From contig NZ_CAKKNS010000001.1 of NCBI RefSeq assembly GCF_918814575.1, forward strand, positions 210,182-274,181: a stretch of 64,000 nt of DNA. The letters run 5' to 3'. The position numbers and the translations under genes were made by a program. A model generated the notes under the pieces. That model had not been told where the DNA came from. It did not search any database and worked only from the letters and a program-made list of their open reading frames with translations. Origin of the DNA: Periweissella fabaria. Its GTDB lineage: Bacteria; Bacillota; Bacilli; Lactobacillales; Lactobacillaceae. This document shows, piece by piece, positions 40,894 to 50,479 of this stretch. Position 1 is the stretch's first letter, and each line of letters opens with the position of its first letter.

Positions 40894-43800
40894 TGGTGGT
40901 TCGGTAACGGCTCACATTGGAGCAGACATATCTGATTATCAATCAGCAATGCGGGCTGTATCAAGCTCTACTAGCAAAACAATGGGTGGCGCTGCAGCAG
41001 CGACTAGTTCAACGACTGGTAAGTTTAGCTTGATGAATAGTACAGTGGGGCAGATTGCAGCTGGTGTTGGTGCAGTTACTCTGGTCTCAAAAGGAATTGG
41101 TGTACTTAAAGACAGTGTTGGTAGTGCAGTGGCTCGATTTGATACATTGAATGCCTATCCTAAAGTTATGAAACAAATGGGATATTCAACGCAAGATACG
41201 AATAAATCAGTTGGTATCTTGAAAAAAGGTGTTGATGGATTACCAACGTCCTTGCAAGACTTAACCCAAAGCGCACAAAGTTTTGCGATTCTTGAAAAGA
41301 GTGCAACTAAAGGGGCTCAAACGGCAACCGCATTGAATGATGCATTCTTAGCATCAGGCGCAAGCGCGGGAGATGCTAGTCGAGGGGTAGAACAATACAG
41401 CCAGATGTTAGCCAGTGGCTCAGTTGATTTACAGAGTTGGAAAACGTTACAAGAAACTATGCCGTATGCGTTGACTACGGTTGCTAAATCATTTGGATTG
41501 ACTGGTAAATCAGCAGAACGGGATTTATATGCTAAGTTAAAGTCTGGTGATATAACCATGGACCAATTAAACAAACGTTTCGTTGAGTTAGATGGTGGTA
41601 TGAATGGATTTGCTAATACCGCTCGTACAGCAACAGGTGGTATTGGTACGTCATTTACTAACATGAAGAACGCCGTGACAAACGGACTAGCTAATACGAT
41701 TACTGCAATTGATAATGGTTTAAAGAGTGCAGGGATAACCAACGGTATAGCAGGTATATTTAATCAAGCTAAGCAGATTATTGTAACTTCGTTCGTTGCT
41801 ATTAATGGGGTGATTCAAGGTGCTATGCCTGCTATTGTCGGAATATTTAGCACTATTGGAAATGTTATTAATACAGTATTAGCACCAGCATTAAGTTTTG
41901 CTAAGGTTAGTTTTAGTGATTTTATTACTGGATCTATCGCAGCCTTTGCGCCTTTAACGTCAAAATTACAAGGAATGGGCAAAGAAATTAGTACAGGTGT
42001 TAACTTATCAAGTATTGCTGCTTCAATTGCAGGAGTCGTCTCTCAAGTGGTTAATGTTTTAACAATTTTGCGAAATGCAGTTGCTGATGTTATTACAGGG
42101 TTTGTCAATACTGGAGCAGTTCAAAGCGCATGGAATAACTTGGTTGCAGTATTTAACGTAGTTGTAACTGTAATTAAATTAATCATCTCGGTTGTCGGTA
42201 ATGTTATTGGCTCGTTTTCAAGTGCAGGATCATCTGTATCGATTTGGCAAACTATAGGAACTGTAATCGGAAGTGTTGCTGTTGTGATTGGAAATGTTAT
42301 ATCTTTTGTTGCTAATTTAGTTACCGCTTTTTTATCTATGTCTGGGGTATCAAATGTTATCTCTACAATAGTAATTGGTATAGCAGGTATGGCAGTTGTA
42401 TTTGGAACTGTGTTAGGAGTTCTAAAAGCAATTCAAATCGGATTTACGGTATATAGTACAGCAGTACGTATAGCTACTGGGGTTCAAGCTGCATTTAATT
42501 TAATTATGTCTCTTAATCCATTCGTAATTATTGGTGTGGCAATAGTGGCATTAATTGCTGGTATTACTTTATGGATTACTCAAACTAAGTCTGGACAAGC
42601 AGCATGGCAAGCGTTCACATCTTGGATTCAAAGTGCATGGTCAGGTATGGTTAGTTTCTTTAGCGGCATTTGGACAGGTATAACATCAGGTGTATCTTCA
42701 GCTGGTCAATTTATCCAAGATACTTGGAACACCGCTAAAAATTTTGTAACAAATCTTTGGAATGGTATAGGTGATTTCTTTACAAGTATTTGGAATTCTA
42801 TCACGGCTACTTTAGCACCAGTAGGTACATTCTTTTCTGATACATGGAATAATATCGTCACTAATCTTAGTGGAATTTGGAATGGAATTGTTGGCATTGC
42901 AACTGGTGTTTGGGGCCTTATAAAAGATGCAATTATGGGGCCGGTCCTATTAGTGTTGGATTTAATCACTGGTGATTTTAAGCAATTAGGAACAGATGCT
43001 CAAAACATATGGAATGATATTGTTACAAATATAAGTACTATTTGGCAAAATATAGTAGATGTAGCTACAAAAATATTTAATTTGATAAAAAATGCAATAA
43101 CTAATATTTGGAATACTATAAGTGCAACAACTGTATTTATTTGGAACTCGATAGTTAGTGCCGTAACTGGAATTTGGAACGGATTCATAAATGGAGCAAC
43201 AACATTCGCTACCGGTTTATGGACTGGAATTAAAAATATTTGGAATAGTATACCAGGGTGGATTTCTGGTTTATGGACTGGCGTTAAAAATACTATTTCT
43301 GGTTTATGGACTGGAATTAAAGCTGGTATTTCAAATGCAGCAAGTGCTTCGTTTAATGGTTTAAAGAATGCATGGAATGGGTTGATAGGATTTGTATCAA
43401 ATTTGTGGAATGGAGTTAAAAAGGCTATTCACACTGCTATGCATTTCGATTTATTAGGTGCTGGTAAAGCGATTATGAACTCATTCTTTAATGGGCTTAA
43501 AGCAGTATGGGGTGGTATTCAAAAATTTTTTAGTGGTATAGCTCCTTGGGTGAGAGCGAATAAAGGCCCAATCAGTTATGACCGGCGCTTATTGATTCCA
43601 GCTGGTAAAGCGATTATGGAAGGTTTTGGCGGTTCCTTGAATAACAACTTCGAAGATGTTAAACGTTCAGTTTCATCATACGCTGGTCAAATTGCAGATC
43701 AATTTGGACATCAAGAATACGAAGCTAATGCTCAATTAACTGCAAGTAGTGTGGGTGTAGCTGGTCAAATTAATGGTGGATTAAATGCTCTTAGTGATGA

Positions 43801-43939
43801 AGTTGCGGAACAAAGTGCTCAAGTACCTACATTCTATGTACACAACGAACTTGTAGGTGACAAAATTACAACGACAGTAAACAGTAACAATTCACGCCGA
43901 CAAAATATCAATAATTTAATCATGGGAGGAGGTATCTAA
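40880..43939 (+). CDS. Tape measure protein
   Basis: 1019 residues from MASYNGGSVTAHIGADISDY (ATG 40880 after GGAGTGAAG). Tape-measure N-domain (FDTLNAYPKVMKQMGYSTQD, then AGDASRGVEQYSQMLASGSV), hydrophobic middle with several membrane-like helices (about 440-570), and about a dozen I/L-W-N-x-I type Trp-rich repeats (590-860), typical of siphophage tape measures. It sets tail length and helps DNA injection. The size predicts a tail in the 100-150 nm class. Confidence 0.93.
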   Translation: MASYNGGSVTAHIGADISDYQSAMRAVSSSTSKTMGGAAAATSSTTGKFSLMNSTVGQIAAGVGAVTLVSKGIGVLKDSVGSAVARFDTLNAYPKVMKQMGYSTQDTNKSVGILKKGVDGLPTSLQDLTQSAQSFAILEKSATKGAQTATALNDAFLASGASAGDASRGVEQYSQMLASGSVDLQSWKTLQETMPYALTTVAKSFGLTGKSAERDLYAKLKSGDITMDQLNKRFVELDGGMNGFANTARTATGGIGTSFTNMKNAVTNGLANTITAIDNGLKSAGITNGIAGIFNQAKQIIVTSFVAINGVIQGAMPAIVGIFSTIGNVINTVLAPALSFAKVSFSDFITGSIAAFAPLTSKLQGMGKEISTGVNLSSIAASIAGVVSQVVNVLTILRNAVADVITGFVNTGAVQSAWNNLVAVFNVVVTVIKLIISVVGNVIGSFSSAGSSVSIWQTIGTVIGSVAVVIGNVISFVANLVTAFLSMSGVSNVISTIVIGIAGMAVVFGTVLGVLKAIQIGFTVYSTAVRIATGVQAAFNLIMSLNPFVIIGVAIVALIAGITLWITQTKSGQAAWQAFTSWIQSAWSGMVSFFSGIWTGITSGVSSAGQFIQDTWNTAKNFVTNLWNGIGDFFTSIWNSITATLAPVGTFFSDTWNNIVTNLSGIWNGIVGIATGVWGLIKDAIMGPVLLVLDLITGDFKQLGTDAQNIWNDIVTNISTIWQNIVDVATKIFNLIKNAITNIWNTISATTVFIWNSIVSAVTGIWNGFINGATTFATGLWTGIKNIWNSIPGWISGLWTGVKNTISGLWTGIKAGISNAASASFNGLKNAWNGLIGFVSNLWNGVKKAIHTAMHFDLLGAGKAIMNSFFNGLKAVWGGIQKFFSGIAPWVRANKGPISYDRRLLIPAGKAIMEGFGGSLNNNFEDVKRSVSSYAGQIADQFGHQEYEANAQLTASSVGVAGQINGGLNALSDEVAEQSAQVPTFYVHNELVGDKITTTVNSNNSRRQNINNLIMGGGI

Positions 43940-44766
43940 TGGACCTACTAATCACTAATAATTTAGGAAGCATTAAGTTGAGTAGCAGGAACATTGTTAC
44001 AACTAACTTTGACGAATCGTCACCAAGTATTACGCCAAACACATTGTCGTTTAAAGGACGGAATGGAAAGGTTAATTTTGGTGGCGATTATGGAGATAAA
44101 AAGCTTAAATTTTCAGGGTATTTAGTTGCTAGTAATCAATCTGATTATGAGGTAAAGCGTAATTGGTTATACCAGGTATTAGGTGGTATAGATCCTTACT
44201 ACATCACACCAATGTACTCTGATAATGGGCAATATAGTTTTGAACGTCCGGGGCAAACGTCCGGGAATGTAATAGGTCAAACTAATGAAGTTGCTAGTTT
44301 TAAATGTTTTTATGTGACTGTTGATGATGTGATTGAACCTAACTTTGTGGGGAATATAAACGGTCAGCAAATTTATAAATTAGAAATTACATTCATTACG
44401 GCAGGTTTGCCATTTGGACAATCAATCGATAAGACATTAACTGTCACTAATTCAATACCATACGCAGGAACTGCTAAGGCATCTCAACTTGAGGTGCCTT
44501 TTTATGTACAGTTAACCTCCAATCAAACAGCTAGTGGTATCAGTTTAACCATTGGCTCACGGACATGGACATATAGCGGTGCGGTAGCGGATGGTGACGT
44601 ATTTGTACTCGGTGGCATGTACAATACCAAGAATTTAATATCAATCAACGACTATACGAACGTTGAATACTTTGTACTCGAGCCCACACAAACAGGGCAA
44701 ATACCCGTTCAATGTTCAATTGACGCAACTATTACTATCAATGATTACAAGGAGCTTTATTTATGA
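43939..44766 (+). CDS. Distal tail protein (Dit)
   Basis: 275 residues: MDLLITNNLGSIKLSSRNIV, then SPSITPNTLSFKGRNGKVNF and FSGYLVASNQSDYEVKRNWL. This is the Sipho_tail/Dit family that forms the hub at the tail tip. The C-terminal galectin-like part (LTIGSRTWTYSGAVADGDVF) is usual. Its start overlaps the tape measure stop by one base. Confidence 0.88.
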   Translation: MDLLITNNLGSIKLSSRNIVTTNFDESSPSITPNTLSFKGRNGKVNFGGDYGDKKLKFSGYLVASNQSDYEVKRNWLYQVLGGIDPYYITPMYSDNGQYSFERPGQTSGNVIGQTNEVASFKCFYVTVDDVIEPNFVGNINGQQIYKLEITFITAGLPFGQSIDKTLTVTNSIPYAGTAKASQLEVPFYVQLTSNQTASGISLTIGSRTWTYSGAVADGDVFVLGGMYNTKNLISINDYTNVEYFVLEPTQTGQIPVQCSIDATITINDYKELYL

Positions 44767-47700
44767 TTAAGTTTAAAGACATTAATAATAATACTCACTT
44801 GGCAGTTGCTAGTATTAGTCGTAAGCACTCGGTGAATGGGGAAAAGTCATTATCTGGAACGATTTACAGTGGTGATGATGTACTCAATAATCTTGATACA
44901 GGCTGGGGCTTAGAGTTTGATAGTGAACCTTATGTAATTACTTATTTTGAACACCACGACTCTGATAATACGATTTCATTTGATGCGATTCATAAGTTCT
45001 TCTGGGATTTCTCGAAGAAAATGTTCTATCGCAAGTTTAACGGTAGCAATACCATTGATACTTACTTAGGTAACATTTTTGATGGAACTGGGTATAAATA
45101 TGCTTTGAATTTTAAGCCAAACGCAATCAGCAAAGATAGTTTCGGTATGACAAGCAAGATGTCCATGTTTAATGACATTATCACGGCAATTGGTGCAGAG
45201 TTTGAAGTTAATGGAACGCTTGTATCAATCTATCAGAAAATAGGGACTGATTTATCAACGATTGTTCGCCACGGTTTTAACTTATCAGATATGGCAATTC
45301 AAAATGATATATCAGGACTTGTGACTTATGCGGAAGGTTGGGGTGCTCATACTAATCCTGATGATGAAAATAGTCCACGTTTGCATGTGGTGTACGATGA
45401 AAACCCACTGTTAAAAATTTATGGACGACTTGACGCTGAACCGATTGATGACGAACGTTATACTGTTCCTGAAAACTTATGGGACGCATTAAAAGCTAAG
45501 GTTGATGATAGTTTACCAGTATCAATTAGTTTATCGTTATACGACTTAAACAAGTCTGGTTATCCTTACAATATGGCCAAAGTTGGTGATTGGATAACTG
45601 CGGTTGATGAAAAGATTAATTTCAAGCAGAAGATACGTATTATTAGTGTTGATGATGAGTTTTCAGCAGATGGTACACGGATTAGTTATGCGGTTACAGC
45701 AGGTAACATTAGTTCAGTCCAACACTATCAAGAGGCTAACGCTTCAATCTCATCACGCATTAACAATGCTATCAATTCAGCTGACCAAGCTAATCAAGCT
45801 GCGATATCAGCTCAAGTTACGGCTGATGGTAAGAATACTTCATATCGTGTTAACTCCGTTGATGAGTTACCCCAAAATTCTAATGAGGGCGACCAAGGTT
45901 GGGTACAAAGTGGCGATGGATTAGTGTTATACATTTATACCAAACGCCCAGACGGTAGTTTTTTCTGGGATAAGCGTATTGACCCTGAAATGGGTCAGCA
46001 AATTGCAGAAGGTGTTAATAACGCAGTTAATCAAGCCAAGACATACACTGATAGTGTTAAGTCTAAGGTTGAAGCTGACATTTCGCAGGCTTCACAGAAT
46101 GCTAATGACGCACTAACTAAAGCGCAGATAGACTTATCAAGTGGGATTAATAATGCTAAAGATTTAGCAAATAATGCACAAGATACAGCCAATCAAGCTA
46201 ATACTGATTTAGTACAAACCAAGAAAGACTTAGATAATACAGCTGATGATTTAGTAGCAACCAAGATTGATTTAAATGCCAAGTTAAACGATAAGGCTTC
46301 GGTGTCCTACGTGGACACTGCTAACGGTCAACTAAATGCGCAATTAGTAACTCAAGGTAAATCAATCGCAGCTATTAACTTAAATAGCGATAAATTATCA
46401 GCTAGCTTGGTTAATACACAAGGCGATGTGTCCAAGTTGTCGCAAACTGCTAATACTTTAACAGCTGGTTTAAATGACGCCAAAGGTAACATTGCAACGT
46501 TACAAGGACGTGCTAACAGTTTTGATTTAACAGTAGCTAAGGTTAATAACCTTAAGGTAGGAGCTAGGAATCTACTTCTAAATTCTGCATCGTTTGGTTT
46601 TAGTTATGGAACGAACGGTTCTATCAATATCACAAAGCAGAGTTTCGATAATAACATAACTATGCTTCACTTAACGTCTCCAGCAAATTCAGGCACTGCG
46701 TGTGGTATTTATACTTTTCCTGCGGGGATAAATGGAGGCAGTAAATATGCTATATCGTTCGATATAAAAGGCACTGGTACCTTTTATAAAGGTTCGTGGG
46801 GTATTGAAGGAGCTTCCGATTATAAAGTTTCGGGTTCGTTATCATCTGATTGGTCTCGTATATCTGTAGTGGGAACAGCGCCTAAAACTGGTAGTGGTGT
46901 CACTATCTATTTTGATACGACTAATAGTCCACTAGATGTTTACATTAAAATGCCTAAGATAGAGAGTGGAGACATTTCAACGGATTGGAGTCCAGCACCC
47001 GAAGACACGATAACTGATTTAGCAAGTATTCACGTACAAGCTAATCGAATCGACCAAACTGTTTCAACTCAAGATGGACGTATTACCACAGCGCAACAAA
47101 CCGCTGATGGTGCTAAAACTCAAGTGCAAGGCCTTAATGGTAGAATGACCACAGTTGAAACTACTGCTAATGGGGCGTCAGCTTTAATTAATGACCCACA
47201 AAAGGGTTTGAACGCTTTAAGCGCTAAGGCTGACGAAAATAGTGCAACTATCCAAAGTACAAAGGGCGATGTATCAACATTACAACAGCGTGCTAACGGC
47301 TTTGATTTAACAGTTGGTAAGGTTGATAATTTAAGTTATGAAAATCGTAATTTATTGTTAGATTCAGGTTTTGAATCAGGTAAAGCTCATGGCTTAGGTA
47401 CTCTATATGACAGCACTGAAGCGACTGCTAGCCACTATCCACAACCATCGGGTAAGTATGCAGTGGTAATGTCGGATAACAAAACAATGCCGGAGCAAGT
47501 ATGGTTTTGGATTTTGGATAATCCCATCACAATAAAAGCTGGTCAACGGTTCACGATTAGCTATGATTATGCAGTAGCTGGTGACGCCCCACGAGCAAGT
47601 GATTACTGGTTTGATGAAAAAGGGAATCCACATGAAATGATGGCTCATACTGTTCATGATATGAGTAATCAGATGTCATGGAAACGCGTTAGTTTCAGTC

Positions 47701-49208
47701 AAACATTACCTACTGACATTACAATCAGCAAGTTACGTTTTGGTTTTCAACATGACAAACCAAGCATTGGCTGGAAAACAGTAGACAACATCAAAATTGA
47801 ATTAGGAGCAACAGCCACACCGCACAGTTATGCCCCAGAAGATACAGCCAGTGCATTAGCCTCAATCCAAGTTAAAACGGACTCAATTACAAACTTTGTT
47901 AAAGATGCAAGCGGCAATTTATCAAGTGAGTTCATAAGTGCATTACTTAAAACCAGCTTGATGAAAGGTGTTGACGGTGGAAGCTCTCTTATGAGCCAAA
48001 CCGCTAACTCATTCAACCAAGCTATTCAAGATAATAATAAGAAGGTCATCAGCTTCATAAACCTTGATAATAGTGGTGCACAGATTAAAGGTAAATTATT
48101 AACTCTTGACGGTGATACAAATGTAACTGGTGACTTTTACGCAAAAGGTGGTAATTTTAAAAATCTTAATGCATCTAATTTCACAACTGGAACACTTGAT
48201 GCTTCAAAAGTAAGAGTAGCTAATATTGATGCAGGAAACATTACTGCCGGGGCAATAAACGGTGTTAGTCTGAAAATTGATTTAACAACCGGTTCGGTTA
48301 ATTTTGCAAGGGGACGGATTAAATCAAATTCGGAAAATGTTGATATCAACATTGATGAGGGCTATATATCTGTCAAAAATTATGCAGCCCGTGCAACGTT
48401 GCGAGATGGTGGTTTGTATCTCACGCAGCCTAATATTTTTGACACGAGTAATAATCCATATTTCAGTTTAACTAATAATGGTTCAGGATTAACATATCAA
48501 GGTGCTCAGCTGAAGGGTAGCCAATACATTGTTGTAACAACAAATGATAATTCTAGCAACATTTTCGATGTTAACTTAGGTCAAGAAACTTTCGTCGGCA
48601 TAGCAGGTGGGAGAGATGGCGATGATTGGAAACCAACTAAGATTGGTGGGGCTTCTCGGGGTGTCATTATTTCGGGTGGTAAAGAATACGGAGGCATCAT
48701 GACTTCGAGTCCTTCAATTATAGTTGGTTCAAGTAGTTCGCAAGGTACCGGATCAGCATATAGCGGCACCCGCATCACTTTAAATGGCGAATATGTACAA
48801 ATCCCGTCAGCGTATAATCAAACTAATTCTACACCAGCTAATTTGGCCGTAACATATACGGGAGCTCTAGTTCGGACAACATCAGCCACAAAATATAAAA
48901 CGTCAATTCATCGTTCAGATAGTTCACACTTAGGGGACAAGCTTCTTAATGTACCGATGGCAACATGGTTCGATAAAGCAACCATTCGCCGGTTTAAAGA
49001 AGAAAACGAGGAACAAAGACCACGAGTTGAGTTTGGAATGATTGCGGAAGATTTAGCAGATGCTGGATTGGATTGGCTAGTAGTGCGTGACCCAACTGGT
49101 GAAATTGAAGGTATTAAATATGACCGGTTAGCGGTTGCTTTGATACCTGTTATTAAAAATTTAAAACAAGAAATAGAGGAATTGAAAAATGAACGAAGAA
49201 GTAATTAG
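44763..49208 (+). CDS. Tail-tip / receptor-binding protein with S74 chaperone domain
   Basis: 1481 residues. The N-terminal 330 residues are the prophage tail endopeptidase/Tal hub fold (DTGWGLEFDSEPYVITYFEH, then IITAIGAEFEVNGTLVSIYQ). A long coiled coil rich in Asn/Gln/Ala follows (about 340-600). Then come two related modules, about 590-760 and 850-1020, each with an R-A-N-x-F-D-L-T-V hinge and then a R-N-L-L-L beta-sandwich resembling carbohydrate-binding modules. The end (about 1375-1481: KYKTSIHRSDSSHLGDKLLN, then FGMIAEDLADAGLDWLVVRD and IKYDRLAVALIPVIKNLKQE) fits the peptidase S74 intramolecular chaperone that trimerises and cleaves itself off. Confidence 0.85.
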   Translation: MIKFKDINNNTHLAVASISRKHSVNGEKSLSGTIYSGDDVLNNLDTGWGLEFDSEPYVITYFEHHDSDNTISFDAIHKFFWDFSKKMFYRKFNGSNTIDTYLGNIFDGTGYKYALNFKPNAISKDSFGMTSKMSMFNDIITAIGAEFEVNGTLVSIYQKIGTDLSTIVRHGFNLSDMAIQNDISGLVTYAEGWGAHTNPDDENSPRLHVVYDENPLLKIYGRLDAEPIDDERYTVPENLWDALKAKVDDSLPVSISLSLYDLNKSGYPYNMAKVGDWITAVDEKINFKQKIRIISVDDEFSADGTRISYAVTAGNISSVQHYQEANASISSRINNAINSADQANQAAISAQVTADGKNTSYRVNSVDELPQNSNEGDQGWVQSGDGLVLYIYTKRPDGSFFWDKRIDPEMGQQIAEGVNNAVNQAKTYTDSVKSKVEADISQASQNANDALTKAQIDLSSGINNAKDLANNAQDTANQANTDLVQTKKDLDNTADDLVATKIDLNAKLNDKASVSYVDTANGQLNAQLVTQGKSIAAINLNSDKLSASLVNTQGDVSKLSQTANTLTAGLNDAKGNIATLQGRANSFDLTVAKVNNLKVGARNLLLNSASFGFSYGTNGSINITKQSFDNNITMLHLTSPANSGTACGIYTFPAGINGGSKYAISFDIKGTGTFYKGSWGIEGASDYKVSGSLSSDWSRISVVGTAPKTGSGVTIYFDTTNSPLDVYIKMPKIESGDISTDWSPAPEDTITDLASIHVQANRIDQTVSTQDGRITTAQQTADGAKTQVQGLNGRMTTVETTANGASALINDPQKGLNALSAKADENSATIQSTKGDVSTLQQRANGFDLTVGKVDNLSYENRNLLLDSGFESGKAHGLGTLYDSTEATASHYPQPSGKYAVVMSDNKTMPEQVWFWILDNPITIKAGQRFTISYDYAVAGDAPRASDYWFDEKGNPHEMMAHTVHDMSNQMSWKRVSFSQTLPTDITISKLRFGFQHDKPSIGWKTVDNIKIELGATATPHSYAPEDTASALASIQVKTDSITNFVKDASGNLSSEFISALLKTSLMKGVDGGSSLMSQTANSFNQAIQDNNKKVISFINLDNSGAQIKGKLLTLDGDTNVTGDFYAKGGNFKNLNASNFTTGTLDASKVRVANIDAGNITAGAINGVSLKIDLTTGSVNFARGRIKSNSENVDINIDEGYISVKNYAARATLRDGGLYLTQPNIFDTSNNPYFSLTNNGSGLTYQGAQLKGSQYIVVTTNDNSSNIFDVNLGQETFVGIAGGRDGDDWKPTKIGGASRGVIISGGKEYGGIMTSSPSIIVGSSSSQGTGSAYSGTRITLNGEYVQIPSAYNQTNSTPANLAVTYTGALVRTTSATKYKTSIHRSDSSHLGDKLLNVPMATWFDKATIRRFKEENEEQRPRVEFGMIAEDLADAGLDWLVVRDPTGEIEGIKYDRLAVALIPVIKNLKQEIEELKNERRSN

Positions 49209-49323
49209 TGGGTTAGCTATTCGATTAGCACAGTCTCAAGTAAATGAGGAACTAGCTAAAGCGGAAATTGCAGAATTGAAAAAACAAATCACAGAATTAC
49301 AAAAAGAAAGCAAAGAGGATTAA
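49189..49323 (+). CDS. Small coiled-coil protein, 44 residues
   Basis: MNEEVISGLAIRLAQSQVNE, then ELAKAEIAELKKQITELQKE. Heptad-rich. Overlaps the end of the tail-tip gene by 20 bases. Similar small genes sit here in many lactic phages (XkdX-like position). Function unknown. Confidence 0.5.
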   Translation: MNEEVISGLAIRLAQSQVNEELAKAEIAELKKQITELQKESKED

Positions 49324-49326
49324 AAA

Positions 49327-49581
49327 ATGAACGTAACAATTAACCAAATCACACCAGTATTTACAGCAGACGGTACACTTGAATTACAAAGCATGTTATG
49401 CACGGTTTCAGGTGGTAAATATCCTGAAACGGTCAACAGTAGTATTGAATTAGGTAAAGATGAAGGCATTTCATTAACATCAACTAAACCAGAAGTTGAA
49501 AAAGCTGCAATCGCTAAGTTTAAAGCGAATGTGGACGCAATGTTAGCACCACAACCACAAGCTGATCAACAACCAGCTTAA
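49327..49581 (+). CDS. Hypothetical tail-region protein, 84 residues
   Basis: MNVTINQITPVFTADGTLEL, then SMLCTVSGGKYPETVNSSIE and LGKDEGISLTSTKPEVEK. Short beta-rich N-part and a helical, Gln/Pro-rich tail. Starts 3 bases after the previous stop behind AAGAGGA. Usual companion of the tail-tip gene; family not confirmed. Confidence 0.55.
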   Translation: MNVTINQITPVFTADGTLELQSMLCTVSGGKYPETVNSSIELGKDEGISLTSTKPEVEKAAIAKFKANVDAMLAPQPQADQQPA

Positions 49582-49600
49582 TAATTGATTAGTCAGTATA

Positions 49601-49653
49601 CTTAAATGCCGAATGGGTGAAATGCCCGATTAAACATATAGAAAGGCTAAAGT
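49601..49653 (+). repeat. Recurrent structured leader, copy 5
   Basis: AAATGCCGAA, hairpin TGGGT-GAAAT-GCCCG, then GATTAAAC and, further on, AAAGG before the start. Most divergent copy; the ribosome site is displaced from the hairpin. Confidence 0.5.
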
Positions 49654-49965
49654 ATGGCTATATTTGAGAGAACTATAACGGATATTGGATTAATTTTTGG
49701 AGTCGTCGCGGGGTTGTATGCCTTGTGGCGATTTTTATTTAAAGCGAGTTTTAACGACATGTTCAATGCAGTAATTGACCAAGTGACTGAACGCATTATG
49801 TCTAAAGTGGATAAACTTACGGATCGATTAGAACGATTAACTAGCCGAATTGACGTGCTAGGAAGCGTAACTACTAGAGTTGATGAGCTTTAAAGTGATA
49901 CTACTGAACTTAAAACAACAATCGCTGTACACGAAGAAAGACTTAACAAATTGGAGGACAAATAA
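49654..49965 (+). pseudogene. Holin-region coiled-coil membrane protein (XhlA-like) with an in-frame TAA
   Basis: From ATG 49654: MAIFERTITDIGLIFGVVAG, one membrane helix, then a coiled coil (VDKLTDRLERLTSRIDVLGS). The frame stops at 49891-49893 (TAA) but continues in the same phase as TTELKTTIAVHEERLNKLED K to a second stop at 49963, right before the next gene. A Lys codon (AAA) changed to TAA is the simplest explanation. Both forms keep the helix, so a 79-residue product may still work as a lysis accessory protein. Confidence 0.6.
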
Positions 49966-49966
49966 C

Positions 49967-50476
49967 ATGGAACAATCAATCACACAATTAATTGAAGCAA
50001 TCGGTACAATCATTATCACGGCCTTAGGTGGGTTTGTAACTGCCAAATTAAAAGAGTATGCAACAACTTCAAGCCAACAAAAAATAATTGCCACATTAGC
50101 GACTTTAGCCAATGCAGCAGTTGTTTCGGTTGAGAAGTCAGGCATTCTCAATAATTTAACTTCTCGGCAAAAACATCAAGCTGCCATTAATGAGGTTCAA
50201 ACTCAACTTGCTAAAGCTGGTTTGAAGTCAGCCGATGAAACATTAATCGCCAATGAAATTGAACGTGCATACAGCCAACAAGTTGACCAACTTCATACCG
50301 TGTATGCTAAACAAGCTGAAGTGGCAGTTGCTGAAAATCAAGCACAAGTAGCTAATTCAGCCGCTCAAGAATTGGCAACTTTAAAAGAACAATCAGCTAA
50401 TATCCTAGCTAAAATTGATGAAAAGCAACAAGCGATTGACGCAATTAATGCGCTTGCTCCAGTTAAGGAGGACTAA
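49967..50476 (+). CDS. Phage holin, LLH family
   Basis: 169 residues: MEQSITQLIEAIGTIIITAL, then GGFVTAKLKEYATTSSQQKI and LANAAVVSVEKSGILNNLTS. One N-terminal membrane helix followed by a long coiled coil, the layout of LLH-type holins. The ATG at 49967 follows TTGGAGGACA. Directly upstream of the endolysin gene, it would make holes so the lysin reaches the wall. Confidence 0.8.
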   Translation: MEQSITQLIEAIGTIIITALGGFVTAKLKEYATTSSQQKIIATLATLANAAVVSVEKSGILNNLTSRQKHQAAINEVQTQLAKAGLKSADETLIANEIERAYSQQVDQLHTVYAKQAEVAVAENQAQVANSAAQELATLKEQSANILAKIDEKQQAIDAINALAPVKED

Positions 50477-50479
50477 AAA

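Noticed and set aside
41317-43188. Antisense frames across the tape measure gene
   Set aside because: They mirror the Trp/Asn-rich repeats of the coding strand and have no start signals.
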